DNA of 64,000 nt from Bombyx mori (GCF_030269925.1 NC_085119.1:14481001-14545000); one strand, 5' to 3'; shown: positions 1 to 9,943, numbered from the stretch's first letter. The notes: generated from the letters alone by a model not told the origin. Made by a program: numbers and translations.

Positions 1-371
1 ATATCAAAACTTGTCGAAACATATTATTATCGTTAATTTAAATTCATATTTTGAACATCATAATTTAATAGTGAGAAGCAATTTTAAAAAAAAACATCTA
101 AATGAAAACCGGCTGTCGTAAGTAAAATATCTTATTCCTATACTGCTCATCAGTTTGCAAGGTTTCCTTGTCAGTATTTCGTAGGTTAAAAAAATGGTAG
201 TAGCTTGTAAGATCAACTTAAGCAAACATACACATTTCAAAATAAATAAAGGCTTTTATGTATTAAACCAGCGTGTATTACTGCTAAGTATTTTTATGCA
301 TTAATTACATAATACGCTGTTCTGAAATCGATAGTAGGTAGCAGTCAAGCAGTATTTTGATTAGATTACAT

Positions 372-489
372 CCTGCCCAGTAGGCCGGGGTTTGGCTTTG
401 CCCCTGGATTTGCTGATGTCCATGGGCGACGGTAACCATTCACCACACACAGGTGGTATGCTCGTCTGCCTACAGGGGTAATAAAAACA
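372..489 (+). mobile_element. 3' end of a Jockey-like LINE (truncated copy)
   Basis: This short piece matches the 3' end of the LINE at 45.5-49.1 kb: a stretch resembling 'gtaggc..gg.ttggct', then 'tgatgtccatgggcgacggt', 'gctcgtctgcctac' and a final 'ggtaataaaa'. It is a 5'-truncated insertion with no coding potential. Unlike the long copy it retains the 'cgacggtaacc' segment that carries the family's stop codon. Confidence 0.7.
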
Positions 490-490
490 A

Positions 491-954
491 ATTTTAATCA
501 TGTTACTAACAATAAAGTACTTCCTTGAATGGACGAAAATTGATGGGAATATTTAAATTTCTGAATAATAATTCTATGACACTGTCAAGTGGAAATAGCA
601 ACAAGCTATTTAAATACCAGTATGTGTAAATGTCAGTCAGTTTTGTTTAGTTTGGATTGCATTTTACGAAACTGTACAAAAGTTTATTAAGTTTACGTAA
701 ATAACAGTCTAAATTGGCAATGAATGCAGTTGCTGACGTCATAATTTAGATCTTCATAGACTGAATGATGATATGCCCTATGTGATCGTATTCAGTGGTA
801 CGACTATACTGGCGTTCGACATGCAGGTATCTATTTTAAATTAAATATGTATTTACTTAACGCGTACTCGCGAATGTCTACCGCGATGAAGGAAAAACAG
901 AAATTTTTAATTGCGCAGTTATTTGACTTAGAGCATTGAGGGTAGTTATCAACA
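491..954. other. AT-rich stretch, nothing recognised
   Basis: No long ORF, tRNA-like box or repeat shared with the rest of the window was seen here. Confidence 0.5.
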
Positions 955-1365
955 CTAGAGGTTCCGCAGTAGTCGAAATTCGACTATAATTAATTGGAAT
1001 GGTATATAGGTTGGTACACTATTATGATTGTATTTTATACTTCTATAATCACAAATTTCGCCAAGGTTACACTATAAAAAAATATTAATAAAGACAAACA
1101 ATATTTAATCTATTCTCAATTTGACCACAGACGTCAAGAACAAAAGTTTGACAATAAATAGTGTGTGCGTCAAATACATGGATTGTAGTGTGTGTAACGT
1201 TTTCTTTATTGATTTAATGTATCTTTTATGCATTATTTTAAAAAAATATGAGCATTGTGAACTTCTCTATATTCTCTATAAGTGTGGAAAATTTCTTACT
1301 CCTCCGTCCGCGCAATTTTCGTAAAAAGGGATACAAAGGTTTTGCTTTACGTATTAATATATAGA
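955..1365 (-). mobile_element. Helitron-like element, CTAG-ended family 1
   Basis: Read on the minus strand it begins TCTATATATTAATACG and ends in a palindrome (gtcgaatttcgac) followed about 13 nt later by CTAG, with a T outside. The TC start, 3' hairpin, CTRR end and A/T target are Helitron hallmarks. Related copies lie at 16073-16479, 57322-57810 and 58822-59243. It has no ORF of note, so it is non-autonomous. Confidence 0.7.
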
Positions 1366-1850
1366 TAATTAAGACAGCATGTTTCACTGTGGGTGGCTTC
1401 ATTCACTTTGTCAGGTTAACGTGAACAACATTGTGACCTCGCTCCTCATCCACGCTCATCATGATAAACATTAGCTAGACTCATTTCAGAATTATTCAAA
1501 TAACCGTTCATTTTGATTGGCTGTTCTGTTGAAATTTTCAATTATTATTATTTCCGGTTCGTTGACCTTTTCCCCTTTGTGATAGCTGCGATGTTTAGTT
1601 TACTATCGAAATGGAAACTGTAATAGACAATGTTAATATTGTACGTTTATTTTATCCTTCTGTGCGTGGTTGAATTTGCATTGAATAATCAACGATAGTT
1701 CGGATACAGAGTAGATTCTTAATTTATTTATGTCAGTTTTACAATTCGACACATAAAATCGTATTTGTCCGTGACCAAGAAAACTCTAAGTTAATGGGAA
1801 TGTCACAAATAATATAATGACTAAAAACTCGAGGCTAAGCCGTAACAGTG
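1366..1850. other. Non-repeat stretch, nothing recognised
   Basis: It has mixed composition and no supported ORF, splice-framed exon or shared repeat. Confidence 0.45.
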
Positions 1851-1957
1851 CTTTTTTTATTGCTTAGTTGAGTGGACGGGCTCACCAGCCAACGTGGTGT
1901 TAAGTGGTTACGAGTCCATAGACATCGTAACGCGGGCTCACAAGAGGTCCTAGTTAG
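1851..1957 (-). repeat. Tail repeat, internally deleted copy
   Basis: It starts with a T-run and 'attgctta' (the complement of the A-rich tail), continues through 'gtggtgttaagtggtta' and jumps to 'gggctcacaagaggtcc'. The middle third of the unit is missing. It stands head to head with the next copy at 1963. Confidence 0.7.
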
Positions 1958-1962
1958 CTTAT

Positions 1963-2208
1963 TACTGGTGGTAGGACCTCTTGTGAGTCCGGACGGGTAG
2001 GTACCACCGCCTTGCCTATTTCTACCGTGAAGCAGTAATGCGTTTCGGTTTGAAGGGTGGGGCAGTCGTTGTAACTATACTGAGATCTTAGAACTTATAT
2101 CTCAATGTGGGTGGCGCATTTACGTTTTAGATGTCTATGGGCTCCAGTAACCACTTAACACTAGGTGGGCTGTGAGCTCCTCCACCCAACTAAGGAAAAA
2201 AAAAAAGA
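1963..2208 (+). repeat. Tail repeat, near-complete copy
   Basis: It runs from 'actggtggtaggacctc' through 'cagtaatgcgtttcggttt' and 'aaccacttaaca' to a terminal A-run. It forms the outer 245 bp of the left arm of the inverted repeat at 1964-2366. Confidence 0.85.
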
Positions 2209-2366
2209 TTTTGAAAGAGCCGCGATGTAAGTATAAATGTATCTACCTCGTAATCTTCAAAGCAAATTTTTTATATACGTATACCCTTACATAAATCTAT
2301 GTACACAGAGTTAGTTTTGATTGAGAGATTTGTACTCTGTAACGAACAATTATTATATTGTATGAA
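1964..2366 (+). repeat. Left arm of a long inverted repeat
   Basis: This arm is the reverse complement of 3526-3928, with scattered mismatches. The arm holds one tail repeat plus about 160 bp of other sequence including 'acacagagttagttttgatt'. The loop between the arms is 1.16 kb. Confidence 0.85.
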
Positions 2367-2530
2367 CTTATGCAATTATAAATCGACAATAATTTAATAT
2401 TAAAACAACAATAAAATAAGACCACGCTATATTTATAAACATTAACAAAAGCAAAACATTAATTGTCCCCTTCACACTCATAACCTAGACCGCGCGAGGG
2501 AGAGATGGGCAGACTTTTCATGTTGTGCAT

Positions 2531-2540
2531 GCGGCAGTGC
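2531..2540. repeat. Target-site duplication of Bm1 (left)
   Basis: The 10-bp direct repeat gcggcagtgc occurs at 2531-2540 and 2911-2920 and flanks the Bm1 insertion exactly. Confidence 0.9.
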
Positions 2541-2910
2541 TTTTTTTTTTTTTTTTTTATCCTACCTATGCTGATAGCCTTGAGAGGCTATTTCAGCTTC
2601 ACCCTAACGTTAGTAGGTGAGCTCGCGGGGCTCAACCGGAGAGTTGCTAACACTGACCCTAGCAAGAGCAGTGCTTCGCTGAATCTACCACCGGATCGGA
2701 AACGCGACCCACTGAGAAGATCCGGCGAGAAACTCAGTGGGCTGTGTCTATGGGTTAGTTCGCTCGTCGAGCCCTTCGTCGCAAGCGACGGGTTCGACGA
2801 GGACGGTGACCGGTGCTTGTGGTGCCTAAAAGCACCGTTAATGGATCAGGAGGATCCGTAATGACGTGCTTTGGGCGACGTCGACGGTTTACCATTCGGT
2901 CTACTGGGTC
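2541..2910 (-). mobile_element. Bm1: Bm1 SINE, full-length
   Basis: Read on the minus strand it begins 'gacccagtagaccgaatggt' and carries 'cttgcgacgaagggctcgac', 'tttctcgccggatcttctca', 'gatccggtggtagattcagc' and 'ctctcaaggctatcagcata', ending in a poly-A run (the T-run at 2541-2558). The 10-bp perfect target duplication shows an intact retroposition event into the family A element. The long plus-strand ORFs here (2505-3086) are chance frames across the SINE. Confidence 0.9.
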
Positions 2911-2920
2911 GCGGCAGTGC
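2911..2920. repeat. Target-site duplication of Bm1 (right)
   Basis: It is the partner of 2531-2540, with identical sequence. Confidence 0.9.
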
Positions 2921-3100
2921 AACGTCACGCCGCGCGCTTATTCACAAACACTACACAAGCGCAACGTGTGAATGTGTTGAACGCGAGCTACATAGTAGGC
3001 GTAGTGGGGGTGTCAGGTTATTTTCGTTACTGAATTTCTTGATTCAGTCGCCGCGCTCAAAGCCCGCGATAGAGGCTATGCAATAACTTAAAAACAAAAT

Positions 3101-3525
3101 TTATCCGTTTTAATAGTTTCCGGCTCAAAGTATGGACTGACTAGACTGGACAGTGAAGACTCTCATGATGTGATGCCTAATCTTAATCTCGTAAAATCCG
3201 TGAAATACTGAGTTCGTTCACTCTTCGAGTACAATAAAAATAAAACTTTAAGCACGAAATGAATGATGCTTGGCGGCAACGGTAAACAAGACAGTTGTGT
3301 TATGTAGATTTATAAAGTGACGAGGTTAAAAGTTTTAAGATAATTTCATTTCCTCATAATGGTAATCAATCGGGAACTCAAGTTAAGCTCGTATAAGATT
3401 ATTTTCAAAAAATTAATTTAATCACGATTTAATTCGAAACGATTTAACTGAGTAAGTACGAGACGAAATTACTAAATTGTAAGCAGCGAAATTTCAAAGC
3501 CCAAAACTTACGGAACTCGGGAAAG
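3101..3525. other. Loop sequence of the inverted repeat, unclassified
   Basis: It is AT-rich with no ORF or repeat shared elsewhere in the window. It forms the right part of the loop between the 403-bp arms. Confidence 0.45.
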
Positions 3526-3928
3526 TTTCATACAATATAATAATTGTTCGTTACAGAGTACAAATCTCTCAATCAAAACTAACTCTGTGTACATAGATTT
3601 ATGTAAGGGTACATGTATATAAAAAAAAATTGTTTTGAAGATTACGAGGTAGATACATTTATACTTACATCGGCTCTTTCAAAATCTTTTTTTTTTTTGC
3701 TTAGTTGGGTGTAGGAGCTCACAGCCCACCTAGTGTTAAGTGGTTACTGGAGCCCATAGACATCTACAACGTAAATGCGCCACCCACACTGAGATATAAG
3801 TTCTAAGGTCCCAGTATAGTTACAACAGCTGCCCCGCCCTTCTAACCGAAACCTATTACTGCTTCACGGCAGAAATAGGTGGGGTGGTGGTACCTAGCCG
3901 TGCGGACTCAAGAGGTTCTACCACCAGT
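3526..3928 (-). repeat. Right arm of the long inverted repeat
   Basis: It is the reverse complement of 1964-2366. The tail repeat at 3691-3928 makes up its outer part. Differences from the left arm are point changes and short indels, such as the A/T-run lengths near 3630. Confidence 0.85.
3691..3928 (-). repeat. Tail repeat, near-complete copy
   Basis: It runs from a T-run and 'tgcttagttgggtg' to 'ctaccaccagt', with the standard internal blocks. Confidence 0.85.
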
Positions 3929-4144
3929 TAGACAATTTCGAAGACCCTGCATTGGTATTGTGATTTAGAAATTTTATCCGTAAAATATGATTACTTTTGT
4001 TTATTTTTCATCGTATAGTTATGAGTATTTCACATGATCGCAATTTAAAATATAAATAAAAACACAATGCGTTTCTTAATACGCTCAAGAACTGTTAAAT
4101 ATGTGTTGGAAACTATAAAAAATATTATTAACAATCCTTGTAAT

Positions 4145-4318
4145 ACTATGCGTTTCGGTTTGAAAGGTGGGGCAGCCGTTGTGACTATACTGAGACCTTA
4201 GAACTATATCTCAAGGTGTGTGGCGCATTTACGTTGTAGATGTCTATGGGCTCCAGTAACCACTTAACACCAGGTGGGCTGTGAGCTCGTCCACACATCT
4301 AAGCAATAATAAAAAAAA
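4145..4318 (+). repeat. Tail repeat, 5'-truncated
   Basis: It begins inside the unit at 'actatgcgtttcggtttga' and ends 'aagcaataataaaaaaaa'. Confidence 0.8.
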
Positions 4319-5296
4319 ACTATATATTTTCGTCATAATCTATAATCAGCTTCAGTTAAGCTCCAGCAAATATTCTATCTATTCTATGTATTAAATTTTA
4401 TGTTTTTGTGTATCTTGTATGCGTTTAAAAGCCATTCATTCGATTACGACAAAACTCGTTGCTGTTACTTCAGAGAAGCTTTTTTATCGATCGATCAACG
4501 AGAAAAAAGTTTTGTGCAAGTTGTATTATAGAGAGAGATAATATTATGATGTCTACATTTTTTAAATTTCACAATTAACTGTTGGAATAATGCAGCGGGA
4601 CCAAGTTTCATTGTTTTATCATAAATTGATTGAAGAAGCGAAATGCGTTAGCGTCCTCAAAGTTCGTGAAAAAATATCCGTGTAATCGAATCAAAGTAAT
4701 ACGACCATGTCGTTCAAATCCCATAGGCGGGTACTAATTTTTCCAACAGATACATAGTTAATTTTAGTTCACGAGCGAACATGAGAGGATATCATAATCG
4801 CGCCTATTTCTGACATGAATTAACTATTATTGCTCTTGGTTTTTTAGGGTGTAACAGCCGTTACAAACCACTCCGAATTTCGAACTTTTTTCTCAAGTTG
4901 TATGGCTGAATTCACCTTGTTATAATATCATTTGAAAACAATATCACGTAGATCTTGTTTGCCACTATAGCAATTATAATATTCTGGAATATAAATTTAA
5001 TATCTCTAATAATATAGTTTCTCGATTTTAAGTTCCCTGTTATGTATATTTTAAGGTGAAACAATATAATTCTAATTACGAGGGCGTTAATTAATTCGTG
5101 CGAAATTATTCTATTTAAGACAAAAAAGTTGGTGATCCCTCTTGATTTCATTGTAAAACGTAGTTGGACTAACATAATTGTTTTAATTTAAGCGAATTTT
5201 CAATCATAGGAGTTTGAAGGCAAGAGTAATTACCTAAGTGAATAAATAATTCACTGGTTCATTAAATTAATTACGTATAAAAAACACAGGAAGTAT
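4319..5296. other. AT-rich stretch, nothing recognised
   Basis: It holds one minus-strand 87-codon frame (4912-5175) of AT-rich composition with no domain. No shared repeat was found. Confidence 0.45.
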
Positions 5297-5626
5297 TAGA
5301 CCAGTGTCGATAATTTTTAAAACCAAAAAAAATAATAGTAGGATGAAACCCATTAGAAAAGGAGGGAAATATTATAAAAATGAAAGGAAAAATAATTTAT
5401 GGGCGATCTGAGGTCGGGAGGGGGGTTTTAAGGGTAAAAAACGGTCCATAGGACTTTTAGTTTTAAAAACCGTTTTTTACCCTTAAGCCCCCCTTCCCGA
5501 CCTCAGATCGCCCGTAAATTATTTTTCCTTTCATTTTTATAATATTCCCCTGCTTTTCTAATGGGTTTCATCCTGCTATTATTTTTTTCACTTATTATTA
5601 TTTTTAAAGGCTTCTACCCTGGTCTA
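5297..5626. mobile_element. Palindromic MITE with ~120-bp arms
   Basis: The outer ends are tagaccag...ctggtcta. Inside, 5325-5445 and 5469-5588 are near-perfect reverse complements (for example 'gggcgatctgaggtcggga' against 'cccgacctcagatcgccc') around a 23-bp spacer. TA or TAT flanks both ends, which could be a target duplication. There is no ORF, so this is a foldback-type non-autonomous DNA transposon. Confidence 0.75.
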
Positions 5627-5959
5627 TATCTGCAAGAGTTTTGTAAAGTTTTGTAGTGTTTTTATTTTCGTAAATTTATCATATCTCGCATCACGTAGCC
5701 TTTTTAAATTATGCGACCAGCTAATAGATTGATTCATTAATTCTCGGTGGAACGTGGAACGATTGTTAAGAATAGTCTTGATCCATCATCGTATTTTGAT
5801 AAATGATACATGATGATACATTTATCCTAGAAGATTGAAGCCTAGAATATTGCACAAAGTGGGAATGAGTTGCTCGCTCCGGGCATTTCAATATTTTAAA
5901 ATTGTTATGTTATAATTATTTATTGTAAAAATGAATATTAAAAAAAATCTAATATTTAA

Positions 5960-6112
5960 AAAAAAAAAAAAAGACATGCCCGCTGAGTTTCTTGCCAATT
6001 CTTCTCAGGACGGAGGCTAATTCTTGTGAATTGGCAGTAGTTCTTTTGACGTTCAACAAGTATGTACTTTCATTTATGTTGAATAAAACTTTTTTGATTT
6101 GATTTGATATCA
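5960..6112 (+). mobile_element. 3' end of a lepidopteran LINE/SINE with a TTTGATTTGAT tail
   Basis: It carries 'gcccgctgagtttcttgcc', 'ttcttctcagg' and a 3' 'tgaataaaact' followed by 'ttttttgatttgatttgata', a tail widely seen on lepidopteran retroposons. The poly-A just upstream (5958-5972) may belong to a separate older insertion. Confidence 0.55.
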
Positions 6113-6190
6113 CATTCACGTATAAAAATAATAAATTTATACGATAATCCTTACAATCCCCAATCGTTTACTAGATAAAGTCCTCGAATA

Positions 6191-6330
6191 CTTGTAACTA
6201 TATTGAGACCTTAGAACTTGTATCTCAAGGTGGTTGGCGCATTTACCTCGTAGATGTCTATGGGCTCCAGTAACCACTTAATATCAGGTGGGCTGTGAGC
6301 TCGTCTACCCAACTAAGCAATAAAAAAAAT
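6191..6330 (+). repeat. Tail repeat, 5'-truncated
   Basis: It begins at 'cttgtaactatattgagacc' and ends 'aactaagcaataaaaaaa'. It lies just upstream of the host exon at 6389. Confidence 0.8.
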
Positions 6331-6388
6331 ACATAAGCTATACACAAACAAAATAATAATAATTAACAACACATTCTTCTTGTTTCAG

Positions 6389-6591
6389 ATCCGACTGGAA
6401 ACGCGAATAGGCGAATTAATAGCTAGTGACAAGTGTGAAAGTCCATATGTGAATATATATTAGTTTTTAATGTTAGTTAGAGAAAAATACCGAAATGCAT
6501 ATAGCAGTGGGCGCTCAAAGGACTCTGCTCGCTTTCGTTCTACTGGCTCTCAGTAATTCGCCTTCAGCCACGCAAAACACTTTTATCACTG
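6389..6591 (+). other. First coding exon of a host gene (5' UTR plus signal peptide)
   Basis: A good acceptor (cttcttgtttcag) precedes 6389 and a consensus donor (G|gtaagt) follows 6591. Bases 6389-6494 are a short 5' UTR with stops in all frames. An upstream non-coding exon is therefore expected. This is the only stretch where a splice-framed exon, a plausible start and a biologically sensible peptide coincide. Confidence 0.65.
6495..6591 (+). CDS. N-terminal part of an unidentified secreted or membrane protein (first coding exon)
   Basis: The ATG at 6495 opens 32 codons plus one base. The peptide starts MHIAVGAQRT and has a hydrophobic core LLAFVLLAL followed by small and polar residues (SNSPSATQ), which is the n-, h- and c-region layout of a signal peptide with cleavage likely near Ser-Ala-Thr. 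The reading stops at a consensus donor in phase 1, so translation continues in another exon. The product should enter the secretory pathway, but nothing here identifies the family. The next exon must accept phase 1; a candidate lies at 50097. The first intron opens with Helitron insertions only 57 bp past the donor. Alternative: a chance ORF beside chance splice sites, which I consider less likely. Confidence 0.6.
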
Positions 6592-6648
6592 GTAAGTATT
6601 ATGTATAAGTATTTAATTTTATTTTTCTGATTTCGGTCTTATTTCAAA

Positions 6649-7189
6649 CTAGCTGACCCGGCAGACTTTGTAGTGCCACAATCGATAAATAAAAGACCTA
6701 AGCTTTTGTATAAGATAAACTTAAAACAAACAAAAGGAATCAGTTCCACGGGGGACACATCAAAGGAAAAACAAAATTGCTAATTTTATCTATATCTATA
6801 CTAATATTATAAAGAGGAAAGATTTGTTTGTTTGTTTGTTTCGAATAGGCTCCGAAACTACTGGACCGATTTGAAAAATTCTTTTTCCATTAGAAGCCGA
6901 CATTGTCCCTGATGAACATAGGCTACTTTTTTTAATTTTTTTTTATTTTATTTTTTTGGTTTCATGTGTGTTTTAATGTTTCCGAAGCGAAGCGAGGGCG
7001 GGTCGCTAGTTTATAATAATTCCGAGCATTTTCATATTAAAATGCCTTTTAAACCTTCTCTGGACTGCCACAAATAATTTGAGACTAAAATTAGCCAAAT
7101 CGGTTCAGCCGTTCTCGAGTTTTAGCGAGACTAACGAAAACCTAGGCAATAAAAAAAAAAAAACAGCAATTCATGTATATATATATAGA
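6649..7189 (-). mobile_element. Helitron-like element, CTAG-ended family 2, with nested Helitron
   Basis: Read on the minus strand it starts near a TCTATATAT run, passes 'gttagtctcgctaaaactcg', and ends 'gtctgccgggtcagctag' with T outside. A full relative lies at 49675-49960 and a fragment at 30895-31092. A family 3 Helitron (6795-7009) is inserted inside it, so this copy is the older of the two. Confidence 0.65.
6795..7009 (+). mobile_element. Helitron-like element, CTAG-ended family 3, nested
   Basis: It starts TCTATACTAATATTATAAAG after an A, ends ...GCTAG before a T, and has a stem agcga/tcgct with a GC-rich loop just before the end. 'gtttgtttgtttgtttcgaa' follows the start. The sister copy at 9700-9906 is nearly identical, so the family was active recently. 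Confidence 0.75.
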
Positions 7190-7209
7190 TATAGTGTAAA
7201 ATACATACA

Positions 7210-7291
7210 CATTGCTGAAATCCATGGGCGACGGTAACCACTCACCACCAGGTGGGCCGTATGCTCGTCTGCCTTCAAGGGCAATAAAAAA
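7210..7291 (+). mobile_element. 3' end of a Jockey-like LINE (short copy)
   Basis: It matches the 45-49 kb LINE end: 'attgctgaaatccatgggcg', 'acggtaaccactcaccacc', 'gtatgctcgtctgcc', 'gggcaataaaaa'. It retains the segment with the stop codon that the long copy has lost. Confidence 0.75.
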
Positions 7292-7799
7292 ATTGTCAGT
7301 TTATTGGTCTTGTCGAAGATTTTGTTGATTGTAATGAATGTCTTAGATGAATGTTTTAGAGTGAAAAATTACTTAATAGAATGAACTTCGAAAGTATGTC
7401 TCAACTCGATTATCAAATAAGAATAAGGCAAACATTTCACCATGAGCCCGTTCTGTCTGTTTATAGTAGCTATGAGTCGCTCATGTTTCGGGAGTATCAT
7501 GATGGTTCATCTTCCCAATCACAACAACATGAACGAAATCAATAAGCTTCTACGAAAAAACAAAATGTATGCACACCACACTTTTATCATTGATTTATTA
7601 TTGAAAACCACGCAGTGGTCATACGAATCGAATGGAAAATAAATGTTCGAATTTTTGACAGATATCTGCCCAGCCAGATTATCCAGATTAATGTGAGGAA
7701 CGCATTAATGACTACATTAACGTGATGAATGCCAATACCAACAGTGACTCGAGTTAGGAAACTAGAGCAGAATTTAGAGTAACAAAACTTGCCCTAGAC
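7292..7799. other. No supported feature
   Basis: It holds one 66-codon frame (7442-7642) with no domain and no splice framing. Confidence 0.4.
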
Positions 7800-7829
7800 A
7801 CGTCCTTACGGATCCATCAGATTCAATAA

Positions 7830-8045
7830 CCTTTGCATTAGACGCCTTCAGCTCGCCAGATCTTCTCAGCGGGTCGCGATTCCGATCCGGTAGTAGATCC
7901 ATTCGCGAAGCAGCTGCTCTTGAGCTTTTAGGTCTCCTTCGGAGGCGCTCGGGTAGCTGTTAGCAAATCCCACCCCTCCTGGCGGAGCCTTTGCTCGCCC
8001 ACCTGTCCTGGTGAAACTCGAAAGGTCTTCGGGCCACCAGTAATC
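7830..8045 (+). mobile_element. Diverged Bm1-related SINE fragment
   Basis: It keeps Bm1-like blocks 'cttctcagcgggtcgcgatt', 'ccgatccggtagtagatcc' and 'gcgaagcagctgctcttg' in Bm1 order, then departs from Bm1 ('ggtctccttcggaggcgctc'). It may be a sister SINE family and not decayed Bm1. Confidence 0.6.
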
Positions 8046-8662
8046 CTACAATCATAAAAAAAAGTAACAAAACAAAAAACGAACATAAACAATCCATTTG
8101 AATCGAAACATGAATCGCCAGCAAAAAATTTGAACTTCCCAAACTTTGACAAACAAATATAAACAAAAAAAACGACAGAGCTAACCGCAGCCCGCGGAAT
8201 GATACACAAAATTAGCATTCCGAAACACGCTCGCAACATATGTTCGTATGTAAAGTTATTAATATCAGTAGACAGTATTCATATATTAAAACATAATGCG
8301 GCAGTAACAGGGAGGGTATGAAGGAAGGCACAGAATTCTAATGAGACGCCCGCGGACGTGTGTGAGTTTCGACCATCCATCGGAACTTGTATTAATCGTT
8401 GTTTTCGTGTTTTGTATTAGAAAACTTGCCTTTGTTGGATACCAGAACGTTTCTGTATATAAAATTAAATTTTGAGGCGAGAGGCCCTTTGTGTTAGTTG
8501 AGGCGTAATCCAGACCCGACCCATATATTGTTTCTATTGCATAATGATTGAATCCTGCGTCAGGTACCAATTATTTAAGTAAGCGCACAACTTTTGGAAC
8601 GTTTGGAACTTTTAACCTAGGAAGATACTTCTGATCGTTGTGTTTTATACCATATTATTTTC

Positions 8663-8902
8663 CACTGGTGCTAGGACCTCTTATGAGTCCACACGGTACC
8701 ACCACCCCGCCTATTTCTGCCGTGAAGCTGTAATGCGTTTCGGTTTGAAGAGTGGGGCAGCCGTTGTAACTATACTGAGACCTTAGAACTCATGTCTCAA
8801 GGTGGGTGGCAGCACTTACGTTGTAGATTTCTATGGGCTCCGGTAACCACTTAACACCAGGTGGGCCGTGAGCTCGTCCACCAATCAAAACAATAAAAAA
8901 AA
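8663..8902 (+). repeat. Tail repeat, near-complete copy
   Basis: It runs from 'actggtgctaggacctc' to 'aacaataaaaaaaag', with all internal blocks present. Confidence 0.85.
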
Positions 8903-9099
8903 GAACATAAAAAATATATAATTAAAGAGGTGCTTTGAAGATCTGTTTGCTATGATCTCATCATGTTTTTTTTCATTATACTGCCTACCTCTGCAGCAGA
9001 GTGCACTCTTATGACCTGGAATGACATTGTTTATCCACATTGTGTTTCAGAGAAATATATTATTATCACCCACGTACTATCCGAATCTCGAATGAATCT

Positions 9100-9276
9100 T
9101 CCCTCACGGTGTTTCCTAGGTTCTATGATGAGTATTTCTCCAAATAAAGTTTTTGGAGAACGTTCTGGTCGGGGCAACGGTTCAGTGGTGACTTTGGCAT
9201 TTCCATCTTCTGCTTCTGTAACCACTTAAGGGCCGGTAGACGTGAGCTGCGTCTATCTGTCTACGGTAATAAAAGC
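9100..9276 (+). repeat. Strongly diverged LINE 3' end
   Basis: The end reads 'gtaaccacttaagggccgg', 'gtgagctgcgtctatctgtc', 'tacggtaataaaag', the same layout as the tail repeats but with low identity. It is probably an older subfamily. Confidence 0.4.
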
Positions 9277-9664
9277 TTTCGATGCTTTCAGCCTGAAACA
9301 CAAAGAAAATTGCAATTTTAACCGGCTTTATAAAATCATAAGCTTGGCAGGAACAAGTGTCTTAACCAGAAATTGGACTTTCCTTGAAAGCTCCCGATAT
9401 TTTTTTTAGTTTCACCGTAAAGAACTCGTTTAACGCGAAGCTTGACAGATTCTGCACCGTTTATCGTACACACGCGAGCTTTATTATTTACGGCTTCCAG
9501 CTTTCACGCGCGTACGTTTTCGATAATACAATGCGGACTCGTTTCGCATGAAAAATACACGTACACAAAATTTTATCTAACTTTTCTGAGGGAATGCAAA
9601 CATCGAACTCCAACTTAGACGCGTGTTACTGCTTAATTACAAATTAAAGCAACCACTTGTGTTT

Positions 9665-9698
9665 AAAATAAAATAAAACCTGAATAAAACCTGGCCAT
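9665..9698. repeat. Direct repeat flanking a Helitron (left copy)
   Basis: About 33 bp ('aaataaaataaaacctgaat' then 'aaaacctggcca') recurs at 9910-9943, on either side of the Helitron at 9700. Confidence 0.75.
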
Positions 9699-9699
9699 A

Positions 9700-9906
9700 T
9701 CTATACTAATATTATAAAGAGGAAAGATTTGTTTGTTTGTTTGTTTGTTTCGAATAGGCTCCGAAACTACTGGACCGATTTGAAAAATTCTTTTTCCATT
9801 AGAAGCCGACATTGTCCCTGATGAACATAGGCTACTTTTTTTTATTTATTTTTTGGTTTCATGTGTGTTTTAATGTTTCCGAAGCGAAGCGAGGGCGGGT
9901 CGCTAG
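9700..9906 (+). mobile_element. Helitron-like element, CTAG-ended family 3
   Basis: It has the same start (TCTATACTAATATTATAAAG) and the same end (gagggcgggtcgctag) as 6795-7009, with A before and T after. It is 207 bp long, without coding capacity. Confidence 0.75.
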
Positions 9907-9909
9907 TAT

Positions 9910-9943
9910 TAAAATAAAATAAAATCTGAATAAAACCTGGCCA
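9910..9943. repeat. Direct repeat flanking a Helitron (right copy)
   Basis: It is the partner of 9665-9698 with one visible C/T difference. Confidence 0.7.

Larger units (their letters stand above)
2367..3100 (+). mobile_element. Inverted-repeat family A element, 5'-truncated, with Bm1 inserted
   Basis: The sequence matches the copy at 42345-42745: 'cttatgcaattataaat', 'aagaccacgctatatttata', 'gagatgggcagacttttcat', 'cgcgcgcttattcacaaac', and a 3' end 'gctatgcaata.cttaaaaa'. Its 5' terminal inverted repeat is missing at the junction with the inverted-repeat arm. A Bm1 SINE splits it at 2541-2910. The class is uncertain, either MITE-like or a short retroposon. Confidence 0.7.

Noticed and set aside
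2505..3086. Two plus-strand ORFs of 118 and 71 codons
   Set aside because: They lie across the Bm1 SINE and family A element; composition and boundaries follow the repeats, not a gene.
8286..8570. 94-codon minus-strand ORF starting MVPDAGFNHY
   Set aside because: No domain recognised, no splice framing and no repeat partner in the window. It could be transposon debris, but that cannot be supported.
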